From Bacillota bacterium (GTDB lineage: Bacteria > Bacillota > Clostridia > Clostridiales > Clostridiaceae), in the NCBI GenBank assembly GCA_021781745.1, contig JAJXWH010000020.1:21867-85866 (forward strand): a stretch of DNA of 64,000 nucleotides. Reading direction: 5' to 3'. Below are positions 28,650 through 37,386 of this stretch, one piece after another (the first letter of the stretch is position 1; every line of letters starts with the position of its first letter). A model generated the notes under the pieces. It was not told the origin of the DNA. It did no database searches and saw only the letters and a program-made list of their open reading frames with translations. The position numbers and the translations under genes were made by a program.

Positions 28650-29774
28650 TTAAGTTAACAATTTCAAATTTTCAACAAGTCCAATATAGTAATTTTCAAG
28701 TTCTCTTGCAGCGACTTTAATATTATATCCAGCATCGGTCATTTCTTGATATGTGTTTTCACGAGGATGTTGTTTAGAGTCTATAGCAGTTTCAGCCCAT
28801 TTCTTTGCTCCAACATCTAATGGCAGCCTAAAAGTAGTAGAAAGTATACGGGCTTCATCAGTAACTGTGTTTGAATATATAAAAGGCAGCCCAGCCGACT
28901 GTGCTTCAATACCAGTTCCCGGTACTCCTTCATATAATGACGGTAAAATAAACACATCCATTGCCTGATATAAATTCGATGCATCACTTCTGCGCCCTAA
29001 AAATAATACATACTCTGTCAATCCAAGTTTGTTTACTTTTTTAAGTACATCATCTATAAGTTCACCATCACCTGCTAACAATAATACTGCATTTGAATCC
29101 ATACTATGTATTTCTTTAAATACATCAATAAGAAACATGTGATTTTTTTGAGGAACAAACCTACCTAAATGGCCAACAACGAATTTTCCTACAACTCCAA
29201 GTTCCTTGCGTATTTTATTGCGTCTTTCTTCATTATAGATAAACTGTTCAATATCTCTTGCTACAGGCAAATAGTACATATCATATTTTTCAAAGCACCC
29301 CTTTCCAAAAAGCCACTCCCCACCAAAATGTGAGCTTGCGGCTAAATGAGTTGGATACATCATAGAAAATGGCCTTAGCGAATATTTAATTATATTTTTT
29401 AGGTACTCACCTTTTCCTGCCGTCGTATGACAATGTGCAATTCTAATTGGCACTTGTGCCGATTTTGCTGCCCAAAGCGGAAAAACACATAAAGTGCTTG
29501 TATGAGCATGAACAATCTTATATTCATTATCTCTAAACAACTTTACTAAAGCTTTATGATATCTTATCGGTTTTTGATAAGGTGGTACAATTATTACCCT
29601 CCCACCCATAGATTCAATTTCTTCCGTTGGAGTTGCTCCAGAATCTTCATCAATAATGAAATCAAATTGAATTTTAGATTTATCTATATTACGATAGCAA
29701 TTTAAAACTAATGTTTCCACACCATAGTTAATCCATTTTCCAATAACAACTCCTACTCGAATCGGCTTATTCAT
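28650..29774 (-). CDS. GT4 family glycosyltransferase (EpsF-like)
   Basis: A 374-residue GT-B glycosyltransferase. Seen: IRVGVVIGKWINYGVETLVLNCYRNID at the start, IVHAHTSTLCVFPL near 87, the donor domain VGHLGRFVPQKNHMFLIDVF near 200 and PSLYEGVPGTGIEAQSAGLPFI near 280. This is the layout of exopolysaccharide GT4 enzymes such as EpsF. It lies between glf and the second GT9 gene. GGAGGAG precedes the ATG. Confidence 0.88.
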   Translation of the reverse strand: MNKPIRVGVVIGKWINYGVETLVLNCYRNIDKSKIQFDFIIDEDSGATPTEEIESMGGRVIIVPPYQKPIRYHKALVKLFRDNEYKIVHAHTSTLCVFPLWAAKSAQVPIRIAHCHTTAGKGEYLKNIIKYSLRPFSMMYPTHLAASSHFGGEWLFGKGCFEKYDMYYLPVARDIEQFIYNEERRNKIRKELGVVGKFVVGHLGRFVPQKNHMFLIDVFKEIHSMDSNAVLLLAGDGELIDDVLKKVNKLGLTEYVLFLGRRSDASNLYQAMDVFILPSLYEGVPGTGIEAQSAGLPFIYSNTVTDEARILSTTFRLPLDVGAKKWAETAIDSKQHPRENTYQEMTDAGYNIKVAARELENYYIGLVENLKLLT

Positions 29775-29776
29775 TA

Positions 29777-30892
29777 TTATTTCTCCTCCAATTCTTTTCT
29801 TACACAGTTTAAGGCTTCTACAACTACATTGTGCATATCAAAATATTTGAACATACCAAGCCGCCCGCCAAATATAACTTTGCTTTCTCTCTTAGCAAGC
29901 CCTTTATATTGATAATAAAGTGCGTTATTCTTGTCATCATTTACTGGATAATATGGTTCATCACCACATTTCCAAGTAATAGGATATTCCCTCGTAATAA
30001 CAGTCTTCTTATTCGGCTTACCTTTTTGACACATAAACTCAAAATGCTTATGTTCAATAATTCGAGTATAAGGCACCTCATATTCAGTGTAATTAACTAC
30101 AGCATTTCCTTGATAATTCTCACAGTCTCTAATCTCAGTTTCAAATCTCAATGATCTATACTCCAATTCTCCAAAACAATAATTATAGAATTCATCTATC
30201 ATACCAGTAAACACTACCTTATTAGCTAAATTCATAAGCTTTTCCCGATATGAAAAGAAATCAGTATTTAGTTTAACTTCTATGCCATCAAGCATTTTCT
30301 CAATAATTTTTGTATATCCTCCAATAGGAATGCCTTGGTAAATATCATTAAAATAATTATTATCGTAAACAAATCTAACTGGAAGACGATTGATAATGAA
30401 GCTTGGAAGTTCAGTTGCTCTACGTCCCCATTGTTTTTCTGTGTATCCTTTTACTAACTTTACATAAATGTCGTTACCTACTAAAGATATAGCTTGTTCT
30501 TCAAGATTCTGTGGTTCTCCCTTTATTAAAGACCTCTGTCTATCAATTATTTCTTTCGCTTCTTCTGGTTTCATTACCCCCCACATTTTATAAAAAGTAT
30601 TCATATTAAAAGGCATGTTGTAAAGCTCTTCCTTATAACGAGCAATTGGACTATTAGTATACTTGTTAAATTCTACGAACTTTTGCATATAGTCCCATAC
30701 TTCTTTGTTACTTGTATGGAAGATATGAGCACCGTACTTGTGAACTTGAATCCCTTCAACTTCTTCAGTATATATATTTCCACCAATGTGAGATCTTTTT
30801 TCAATAACTAAGATACTTTTACCAGCCATTTTCGCTTCATGTGCAAATATAGAACCAAATAATCCTGAACCAACTATTAGATAATCATACAT
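29777..30892 (-). CDS. glf: UDP-galactopyranose mutase
   Basis: FAD enzyme that converts UDP-galactopyranose to UDP-galactofuranose. The 371-residue protein starts YDYLIVGSGLFGSIFAHEA (FAD site), has EKRSHIGGNIYTEEVEG, KYGAHIFHTSN near 55, a KQWGRRATELPSFIINRLPVR segment near 155 and the late ITREYP / YPVNDDKNN residues, all typical of Glf. It is the first enzyme gene after loaP and its leader. AGGGAGG eight bases before the ATG. The glycan therefore probably contains galactofuranose. Confidence 0.96.
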   Translation of the reverse strand: MYDYLIVGSGLFGSIFAHEAKMAGKSILVIEKRSHIGGNIYTEEVEGIQVHKYGAHIFHTSNKEVWDYMQKFVEFNKYTNSPIARYKEELYNMPFNMNTFYKMWGVMKPEEAKEIIDRQRSLIKGEPQNLEEQAISLVGNDIYVKLVKGYTEKQWGRRATELPSFIINRLPVRFVYDNNYFNDIYQGIPIGGYTKIIEKMLDGIEVKLNTDFFSYREKLMNLANKVVFTGMIDEFYNYCFGELEYRSLRFETEIRDCENYQGNAVVNYTEYEVPYTRIIEHKHFEFMCQKGKPNKKTVITREYPITWKCGDEPYYPVNDDKNNALYYQYKGLAKRESKVIFGGRLGMFKYFDMHNVVVEALNCVRKELEEK

Positions 30893-30979
30893 GACGTAAT
30901 CCTCCCTTACAAATTTCTACCTCAAATCCCTTCCTAACTTTTAAATAAATCACCTCTGCAATCTTCATATATTCTCTTC

Positions 30980-31113
30980 TCCCGCCAAGTCATACATTAA
31001 AGTACTTCTTTACCATTTAAAGCATAGCTTCGCCCATTCACATAACACTAGTTATGCTACCAAGCAGTTCATTATGACATCTTAATCTTTCCAAGGGGCC
31101 GAAACACCCAAAG
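30980..31113 (-). ncRNA. Structured leader between loaP and glf, candidate antitermination element
   Basis: The minus-strand RNA can fold into a multibranch structure: GUCAUA (31078-31073) pairs with UAUGAC (30994-30989) and encloses three hairpins, CAUAAC-UAGU-GUUAUG (31056-31041), AAGC-UAU-GCUU (31030-31020) and UAAAG-AAGUA-CUUUA (31012-30998). An outer alternative pairs AGCAUA with UAUGCU. A GGUAGCAU at 31061-31054 resembles the core of the ops site used by RfaH, and a UUUGGGUGUUUCGGCCC stretch precedes it. Placed right after a LoaP gene and before a 13-kb operon, it is a good candidate for a LoaP or EAR-type recruitment element. I could not match it to a named RNA family. Confidence 0.5.
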
Positions 31114-31119
31114 TTCGAT

Positions 31120-31644
31120 TTAGATTTTGTCCACTAATTCAATACCAAGTTCAACTATTCTTTCTTCATTCATAAAGCTAAGATTTACCTTGGCTCTGCC
31201 TTTTCTAAAATCTAATTTTCTTATTTGACCTTCCATTCCTGATAAAGGACCTGCAACAATTCTTATTTCATCATTTTCTTTATATAGTTTAGAAATTCCT
31301 ATATTACTTTCCTCATTGCCTAAAAGCTTCTTTAAGGTTATTAATTCTTTTTCATCTACAGCTAAGACTTCGTTATCATCTCTCAGTAATTTGATTATCC
31401 CGGGAATTTTTTTTAATTTATAATATACTTCTATATTCATACTAGCTTTCATCAAAATATAACCCGGGAATAATTTCCTTCTCATAACTCTCCATTCTCC
31501 ACTTTTTCTTTCTTTAAGTTCTCTTGTGGGAACAATGAATCGATGTCCATCTCCCATTTTCTTTTCAAGTATTTCTTTAATTTTTTCCTCTTGATTGGTA
31601 TTTACAAATAATGCATACCAAGCGTCATTTTTTTGAAAATACAA
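31120..31644 (-). CDS. loaP: LoaP-type NusG paralogue (processive antiterminator)
   Basis: A 174-residue NusG paralogue. The NGN domain begins with AWYALFVNTNQEEKIKEIL and has RRKLFPGYILMKA near 57-69; the C-terminal KOW domain holds EIRIVAGPLSGMEGQIRKLDFRKGRAKVNL near 125-155. Short length and location at the head of a long polysaccharide operon match LoaP, which binds RNA polymerase and a leader RNA to prevent premature termination. The main nusG of clostridia lies elsewhere, beside secE. The start is TTG at 31644, eight bases after AGAGGTGG; weak initiation may keep its level low. Confidence 0.85.
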   Translation of the reverse strand: MYFQKNDAWYALFVNTNQEEKIKEILEKKMGDGHRFIVPTRELKERKSGEWRVMRRKLFPGYILMKASMNIEVYYKLKKIPGIIKLLRDDNEVLAVDEKELITLKKLLGNEESNIGISKLYKENDEIRIVAGPLSGMEGQIRKLDFRKGRAKVNLSFMNEERIVELGIELVDKI

Positions 31645-31935
31645 TTATATCCACCTCTTTATCCTTTGAAATACATCAATTGTCCACTTAATATCATTGG
31701 ATAATATTTCAAACAATTGGATTCATAATAGTTATTTTTATTTTTTATTCACTTAAATTTCTTTGTATACAATAATAAAATATAAAATTATTTATATTCA
31801 CTTAATACAATCACCTGTTATTAATCATATTGCGCCATTTGTAATTTTATTCCATATAATAATCATGTAAATTCAAAATTTCATTATGTAAACATTATCA
31901 TTGTTGTTATACCAAGAAAAAAATTTAGACATAAA
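31645..31935. promoter_or_regulatory. Upstream region of loaP
   Basis: No gene seen. About 290 very AT-rich bases between the terminator of the PhzF-like gene and loaP; the promoter of the whole LoaP/heptose operon must lie here, but several weak -10-like boxes occur and I cannot choose one. Confidence 0.45.
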
Positions 31936-31983
31936 AATAGAGTAAGTATTTACTTAAAATATACTGTAAATACTTACTCTATT
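31936..31983 (-). terminator. Rho-independent terminator after the PhzF-like gene
   Basis: A perfect 17-bp stem (31936-31952 with 31967-31983) closes a 14-base loop and is followed by T-rich sequence on the minus strand, directly after the stop codon at 31985. Confidence 0.8.
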
Positions 31984-31984
31984 A

Positions 31985-32770
31985 TTAATTTGTTATATAT
32001 ATATCACCTTTAAAAAACAACTTAGCCTTCCCAGATATCTTAACCTTATCTCCAGCATTTTCGCAATTTAAAACTCCGCCTCTTTTAGATAATTGATGTG
32101 CAATCATTTTATCCTTTCCAAGAACCTTAGACCAATATGGAACTAAGGTGCAGTGAGCTGAACCTGTTACTGGATCTTCTGGTATTCCACATGAAGGAGC
32201 AAAATACCTTGAAACAAAGTCTGAACTTTCTCCTTTAGCAGTGACTATAATTCCAAAGGCATCAATTAATTTCAATTCCTTTAAATCGGGCTTTAAATCT
32301 CGTATATCCTTCTCATTATCGTACACTACCATAATATCTCTTGAAATATAAACTTCCCTTGGTTCTTTTCCTAATCCTTTTACTAATTGCTGCGTTATCT
32401 CAGTTTTAGTACCTTCCCTCTTTGGAAATTCCATTATCATATTTTCTCCATCTTTTTCTACAGTCAAAATTCCGCTCTTTGTTTGAAATTTCACTGTATT
32501 CTTAGGATAATTTAGAATTTCAAATATCACATAAGCAGTAGCAAGGGTTGCATGTCCACATAAATCTATTTCCTCTTCTGGAGTAAACCACCTTAATTCA
32601 CATATGTCATCTTTAATTACGCAAAAAGCAGTTTCTGATAAATTATTTTCATTAGCAATATTTTGCATTATTTTTTCATCTATCCATTCTTCTAATACAC
32701 ATATGGCTGCGGGATTTCCTTTAAAAATTTCTTCAGTAAATGCATCCACCTGATACATTGGAATTATCAT
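31985..32770 (-). CDS. PhzF family isomerase/epimerase
   Basis: A 261-residue protein of the PhzF (phenazine biosynthesis-like) family, two-fold diaminopimelate-epimerase-like structure. Seen: QVDAFTEEIFKGNPAAICVLEEW at the start, NLSETAFC with the catalytic Glu near 45, ELRWFTPEEEIDLCGHATLATAYV near 58-80, and the second-lobe SRYFAPSCGIPEDPVTGSAHCTL near 188-208. Substrate is unknown for most members; no phenazine genes are nearby. GAGGTGA precedes the ATG. It lies twelve bases after the DUF554 gene and is likely co-transcribed with it. Confidence 0.9.
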   Translation of the reverse strand: MIIPMYQVDAFTEEIFKGNPAAICVLEEWIDEKIMQNIANENNLSETAFCVIKDDICELRWFTPEEEIDLCGHATLATAYVIFEILNYPKNTVKFQTKSGILTVEKDGENMIMEFPKREGTKTEITQQLVKGLGKEPREVYISRDIMVVYDNEKDIRDLKPDLKELKLIDAFGIIVTAKGESSDFVSRYFAPSCGIPEDPVTGSAHCTLVPYWSKVLGKDKMIAHQLSKRGGVLNCENAGDKVKISGKAKLFFKGDIYITN

Positions 32771-32781
32771 ATATTATCACC

Positions 32782-33477
32782 TCATTTAATTAATCCATAA
32801 ACAATAGGTATAAATATAGCAGGAAGTAAGTTGGCCACTTTAATCTTAGTTACTCCAAGCATATTAAATCCTAGTCCCACAATTAAAAGACTTCCCACTG
32901 CTGACATATTGCTTATTACTGCCTCCGTTAATATTGTTGAAAGACATCCAGCTAAAAGAGTGATACTCCCTTGATAAATTAATATTGCAACGGAAGATAA
33001 CATTACTCCTACTCCAAGAGATGATGCAAATATTATTGATGAAACGCCATCTAAAATTGATTTTGCAAAAAGGGTTGTATGCTCACCTCTAAGTCCGCTC
33101 TCAAGGGACCCTACTACAGCCATTGCTCCAACGCAAAATAATAAACTTGAAGTTACAAAACCTTCTGCTATTGATATTTTTTCATTTGAATTATGATTTT
33201 TTTTGCCGTTTATTTTGTTTTCTATCATGTCCCCTAAATCATTTAATTTTTTATCAAAATCAACTATTTCTCCAACTAAAGCGCCTATTGCCATGCAAAT
33301 TATAATTTGAAGTGTGTCTTGACCCTTTAGTACTCCTGATATACCTATATATAATATGCATAGTGCTAATCCATGCATTATAGTTGAACTGATTTTTTCA
33401 GTAAGCCTTTCTTTTACAATTAATCCTACTAAACAACCACCTATTATAGCTAATGAATTAACTATTGTTCCTAGCAT
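32782..33477 (-). CDS. DUF554 (YqgA-like) membrane protein
   Basis: A 231-residue protein with about seven hydrophobic segments, starting with LGTIVNSLAIIGGCLVGLIV and carrying GEIVDFDKKLNDLGDMIE in a cytoplasmic loop and GSLESGLRGEHTTLFAKSILDGVSSI, the conserved core of DUF554. Function unknown; possibly transport. GGGGGATG site before the ATG at 33477. First gene of a two-gene unit with the PhzF-like gene. Confidence 0.88.
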   Translation of the reverse strand: MLGTIVNSLAIIGGCLVGLIVKERLTEKISSTIMHGLALCILYIGISGVLKGQDTLQIIICMAIGALVGEIVDFDKKLNDLGDMIENKINGKKNHNSNEKISIAEGFVTSSLLFCVGAMAVVGSLESGLRGEHTTLFAKSILDGVSSIIFASSLGVGVMLSSVAILIYQGSITLLAGCLSTILTEAVISNMSAVGSLLIVGLGFNMLGVTKIKVANLLPAIFIPIVYGLIK

Positions 33478-33817
33478 CTTTCATCCCCCAGTTTCTATTT
33501 ATTTTATTCTGATTAATTATAACACATAAAATTTATTATCTCTAATTTCAATTGATTAAATTAATAATTTATGTAATACCTTTTTTATTTACCATAATAT
33601 ACAACGTGTCAAATCATTCATCTTGAGCAAACTAATTGTGAAATCAGTAACAAAAATCCCTTAAAATTATATCTTACTATATGTGACTATAATTGTAGTG
33701 CTGATTTTATTTACATATTTTTATATATGCTATATCTATTATCAGGCTAAATTAGGTGAAAAATATATATTTTCTATTCTGACTTCATGCTTCACTTGAT
33801 GGGAGATGATATTTGTA
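33478..33817. promoter_or_regulatory. Divergent intergenic region between DUF554 and S4 genes
   Basis: No gene seen in about 340 AT-rich bases. It must contain promoters for both directions and the leader of the S4 gene. S4 often controls its own mRNA through leader binding, but I cannot recognise such a structure here. Confidence 0.4.
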
Positions 33818-34414
33818 ATGGCAAGAATGAGAGAACCTAGATTCAAATTATGTAGAAGATTAGGACTAAATGTTAGTGGACATCCTAAAGCTATGAAAAG
33901 AGCCAATAATGGCAGTGCTAGAAATGCTAAAAAATTATCAGCTTATGGTACTCAATTATTAGAGAAACAGCGTCTTAGAGCCTATTATGGAGTAATGGAA
34001 AAACAATTTGCATCATATGTCAAGAAAGCATTAAAAGATAAAGAACCAACTGGTTTTTCTTTAATAAAAAGATTAGAATGTAGACTTGATAATTTAGTTT
34101 ATAGATTAGGCTTTGCAACTTCAATAGCTCAAGCACGTCAAATGGTAGTCCATGGACATTTTTTGGTTAATGATAAAAAGGTAAACATTCCTTCTTTTGA
34201 TGTAAATATCGGGGATACTATTGCTCTAAAAGAAAAATCTCAACACAATGAGTTATTTAGAGATACTTTTTTATCAAACCTTCTTAATGTACATCCTTAC
34301 ATGAGTAAGAATGAAAATGACTTTTCCGGTACTCTACTAAGGTATCGATTAAGAGAAGAGGTTCCAATTGAGATTAATGATTCACTAATAGTGGAATTTT
34401 ATTCCAAACTTTAA
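33818..34414 (+). CDS. rpsD: Ribosomal protein S4, stand-alone copy
   Basis: A 198-residue S4 protein: [23 protein letters not shown] at the start, [23 protein letters not shown] S4 domain ([40 protein letters not shown]) near 85-130. It has no N-terminal Cys4 zinc site, so it is the zinc-independent type. It is alone, not in the S13-S11-S4-rpoA operon, which suggests a second copy beside the main rpsD elsewhere; that cannot be seen here. The ATG at 33818 is twelve bases after GGGAG; an ATG four codons earlier overlaps that site. Confidence 0.92.
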   Translation: MARMREPRFKLCRRLGLNVSGHPKAMKRANNGSARNAKKLSAYGTQLLEKQRLRAYYGVMEKQFASYVKKALKDKEPTGFSLIKRLECRLDNLVYRLGFATSIAQARQMVVHGHFLVNDKKVNIPSFDVNIGDTIALKEKSQHNELFRDTFLSNLLNVHPYMSKNENDFSGTLLRYRLREEVPIEINDSLIVEFYSKL

Positions 34415-34506
34415 TTTAAAAACGTTAAATAATAAAAAATAATAAATTAATTATAGTAATTTTTTAAATTAACTTATATGTAATTATTGAGAGGAGGAAT
34501 ATATCA

Positions 34507-35214
34507 TTGGAAGCGAATATAAAACAAAATACTCTTAGAAAAAATCCCTATAACAATTTTTCTTTTTGGGAAAGTAAAATTTTAAATGATGAAAATATAT
34601 GGGAAGGATATTTTGAAAATAAGGAAATAACTAAGACTTCTAAAATCATTTATACTGGAATTTTTGATTTAGATAAAAATATATTGCAATGCGGCTGGGT
34701 AGCTTATCCTTGTAGTTACAGCCTCTTAGGATTCTTACAATATGTATTTTTACCAACATCTTTCTTTACTTGGTTCGACCGTAAGTCTAAAGATTTTTAT
34801 ATTCCAGTAACAGAATTTAATAATGTAGTTAGCGAAACCTTAAAATATAATGATTCAAATGAAGATTTAAACTCCGTAAATTCAATGAAAAAATCTTATG
34901 ATTTCATAAGCAGCCTCTGGGATTCTAATTATGATTCATTAGATTTACAATTAAAAATTTTTAGTGATTCATTTAATAATAATTGGGATAATGAACCTAT
35001 CCAAAAATTATTCCTTAAAGTATTTGAAAATACATGTGAAGTATATGACTTTATTAAGGATTCTATAGCTTGGGATTCTAAAGAATTTATTGAAGAAGAT
35101 ATTTCCATGACTTTAGACGCTCTTAAATTTGCTTGTGTAAATGCTGTTGATGAACCTTTATTAAGCAAAAGGCTTATTGATATATTAAATACAAATGCAC
35201 CTATTCTTTTCTAG
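34507..35214 (+). CDS. Protein of unknown function
   Basis: A 235-residue protein I do not recognise. It has no signal peptide or clear membrane segment; it is rich in aromatic residues (FSFWESKIL, GWVAYPCSYSLLGFLQYVF, FFTWFDRKSKDFYIP) and acidic in the second half, with an all-helical look (LDLQLKIFSDSFNNNWDN, DISMTLDALKFACVNAVDE). The start is TTG at 34507, nine bases after GAGGAGG, which supports a real gene. It lies downstream of the S4 gene on the same strand with a 92-base gap. Confidence 0.7.
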   Translation: MEANIKQNTLRKNPYNNFSFWESKILNDENIWEGYFENKEITKTSKIIYTGIFDLDKNILQCGWVAYPCSYSLLGFLQYVFLPTSFFTWFDRKSKDFYIPVTEFNNVVSETLKYNDSNEDLNSVNSMKKSYDFISSLWDSNYDSLDLQLKIFSDSFNNNWDNEPIQKLFLKVFENTCEVYDFIKDSIAWDSKEFIEEDISMTLDALKFACVNAVDEPLLSKRLIDILNTNAPILF

Positions 35215-35315
35215 CAAATACACTTTTTTGTCTTTTAAAAAGTCTATAAAATCTTATAAGATTGATATATTAATAGAAACATATCTTAAAGTAAATTCAC
35301 TTCAAATTTTATTAA

Positions 35316-35357
35316 AAAACTCTTATACTAAATGTTCATAATTAGTATAAGAGTTTT
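35316..35357. terminator. Bidirectional terminator between the unknown gene and aspS
   Basis: A perfect 16-bp stem (35316-35331 with 35342-35357) flanked by A-rich and T-rich runs lies between two convergent genes (stops at 35214 and 35374), so it can serve both directions. Confidence 0.78.
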
Positions 35358-35373
35358 CTTCATCTATTCTTTA

Positions 35374-37158
35374 TTATTTTTCTTCTTGAATTAATGATAT
35401 TCCAAGTTCAGTTAATTGTTTTTTATCAACTATATTTGGAGCTTCACTTAAGTAGCAGTATGCATTTTGGTTTTTAGGGAATGTAATTACATCTTTAATA
35501 TTGTCTGTTCCAGCTAAGAACATTATCATTCTATCTAATCCAAATGCTAAGCCTCCATGTGGTGGTGGACCAAACTTAAATGCTTGTAGCAGGAATCCAA
35601 ATTGAGCCCATGCTGATTCTTGTGTAAAACCTAATGCCTTAAGCATTCTTTCTTGAAGAGCCATATCATGAATTCTTATAGATCCTCCACCTAACTCTTC
35701 TCCATTTAATACTAAATCGTAAGCCTTAGAACGTACACACCCTGGATCAGATTCAATAAAGTCTAAATCTTCATCCATTGGAGCTGTAAATGGATGGTGG
35801 CAAGCAGTATATCTATCTTCTTCTTCACTATATTCAAATAATGGGAATTCAGTAATCCATGTGAAATTAAATTCATTTTTATCTTTTATTAAATCAAATT
35901 GCTTAGCTAATTCTAATCTTAAAGCTCCTAAGCTTTGGAATACTACAGAATTTTTATCTGCTACTATAAGAATTGCATCTCCATTTTCAGCATTCATTGT
36001 TTTTATTATAGAATTTGTTACATCATCAGTTAAGAATTTAGCTATTGATGATTTAACTCCATCTTCTTTAAGCTGAATCCAAGCAAGACCTTTTGCCTTA
36101 TATGTCTTAACAAACTCACCTAATTTATCTAAAGGCTTTCTTCCAAGTTCGGCTCCACCTTTTAAACATAATGCTCTAACAGAACCGCCAGCTTCTATTG
36201 CAGATTTAAATACAACAAAATCTAAATCGCGAACTTCTTCTGTAATGTTAGTTATCTCCATTCCAAATCTTAAATCAGGCTTATCCGAACCGTATTTTTC
36301 CATAGCATCTTTAAATGTCATTCTTTTTATTGGAAGCTCTACATCTACTCCAGCAACTTCTTTAAATACATGAGCAATTAAGCCTTCATTTACTGCCATA
36401 ATATCATCTTGTTCAACAAAACTTAATTCCATATCAACTTGAGTAAACTCTGGTTGTCTATTTGCTCTTAAATCTTCATCTCTAAAACATTTAGCTATTT
36501 GATAGTATCTGTCAAAACCAGATACCATTAATAATTGCTTAAATATTTGCGGTGATTGCGGAAGAGCATAAAACATTCCTGGATAATTTCTTGAAGGTAC
36601 TAAATAATCTCTAGCCCCTTCTGGAGTACTCTTTGTTAAAATTGGAGTTTCTACATCTAAGAAATTATTTTCCTCTAAGTAATTACGAATAGCTTTTGTT
36701 GTCTTACTTCTAATTGCAAAGATTCTTTGCATATCAGGTCTTCTTAAATCTAAATATCTATATTTTAATCTAATGTTTTCTGCTGCATCTAAATCTTCTT
36801 TAATGTATATTGGTGGTGTTTCTGATTCTGAAAGAATTTTTATAGATTCACATTTTAATTCAACAAACCCTGTTGGCATGTTTTCATTTACGCTTTCTCT
36901 TTTAACAACTTCCCCAGTTACAGCTATACAGTATTCCGGTCTTACCGATTTTGCTTTTTCAAAAGCTTCTGCATTTATTTCCTCACCGAAAACTACCTGC
37001 ATAATTCCACTTTTATCTCTCAAATCTATAAATTCAAGGCCTCCAAGCTTTCTATTTCTTTGAACCCATCCCATTAAAGTTATTTTTTTACCTACATGTT
37101 CTTCTCTAGGTTCTCCACACATCATACTGCGCTTTAAACCATTTAAAGATTCACCCAT
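35374..37158 (-). CDS. aspS: Aspartyl-tRNA synthetase
   Basis: Class II synthetase of 594 residues, the bacterial length with the GAD insertion domain. N-terminal OB-fold (VGKKITLMGWVQRNRKLGGLEFIDLRDKSGIMQVV), motif 2 area FRDEDLRANRQPEFTQVDMELSF near 215-235, the GAD domain about 280-420, and motif 3 GGLAFGLDRMIMFLAG near 530-545. GGGAGG precedes the ATG. It lies downstream of hisS, the usual clostridial and bacillar pairing, separated by a repeat-rich spacer. Whether it also charges tRNA-Asn cannot be read here. Confidence 0.97.
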   Translation of the reverse strand: MGESLNGLKRSMMCGEPREEHVGKKITLMGWVQRNRKLGGLEFIDLRDKSGIMQVVFGEEINAEAFEKAKSVRPEYCIAVTGEVVKRESVNENMPTGFVELKCESIKILSESETPPIYIKEDLDAAENIRLKYRYLDLRRPDMQRIFAIRSKTTKAIRNYLEENNFLDVETPILTKSTPEGARDYLVPSRNYPGMFYALPQSPQIFKQLLMVSGFDRYYQIAKCFRDEDLRANRQPEFTQVDMELSFVEQDDIMAVNEGLIAHVFKEVAGVDVELPIKRMTFKDAMEKYGSDKPDLRFGMEITNITEEVRDLDFVVFKSAIEAGGSVRALCLKGGAELGRKPLDKLGEFVKTYKAKGLAWIQLKEDGVKSSIAKFLTDDVTNSIIKTMNAENGDAILIVADKNSVVFQSLGALRLELAKQFDLIKDKNEFNFTWITEFPLFEYSEEEDRYTACHHPFTAPMDEDLDFIESDPGCVRSKAYDLVLNGEELGGGSIRIHDMALQERMLKALGFTQESAWAQFGFLLQAFKFGPPPHGGLAFGLDRMIMFLAGTDNIKDVITFPKNQNAYCYLSEAPNIVDKKQLTELGISLIQEEK

Positions 37159-37180
37159 TACTAAAATCCTCCCTCTTAAG

Positions 37181-37348
37181 TCAGTTAACAGTTAACAGTT
37201 AACAATTAACAGTTTATGTTGAAATCCATGCGGGATTTCTTTATTTTTGTATATTTATCATTAATGAATGATGAATAGTGAATAATTAATGATTAAGGTT
37301 GAAATTGCTCTGCAATTTCTTAAGTTTTAGAAATTACAAAGTAATTTC
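37181..37348. repeat. Spacer repeats: AGTTAAC tracts and mini-hairpins
   Basis: Between hisS and aspS: a tract of overlapping AGTTAACA units (37181-37217) followed by three short hairpins of one pattern, GAAATCC/GGATTTC (37221-37239), GAAATTGC/GCAATTTC (37301-37319) and GAAATTAC/GTAATTTC (37330-37348). Similar elements occur at 38668-38703, 50044-50090, 52299-52358 and near 53075. Confidence 0.65.
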
Positions 37349-37386
37349 TTCCTTAACTTTTCATCATTCCTTCTTCATTATTAATT

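Noticed and set aside
37181..37348. Possible CRISPR array in repeated spacer sequence
   Set aside because: Repeat units are short, overlapping and irregular, with no constant-length spacers and no cas genes in the window.
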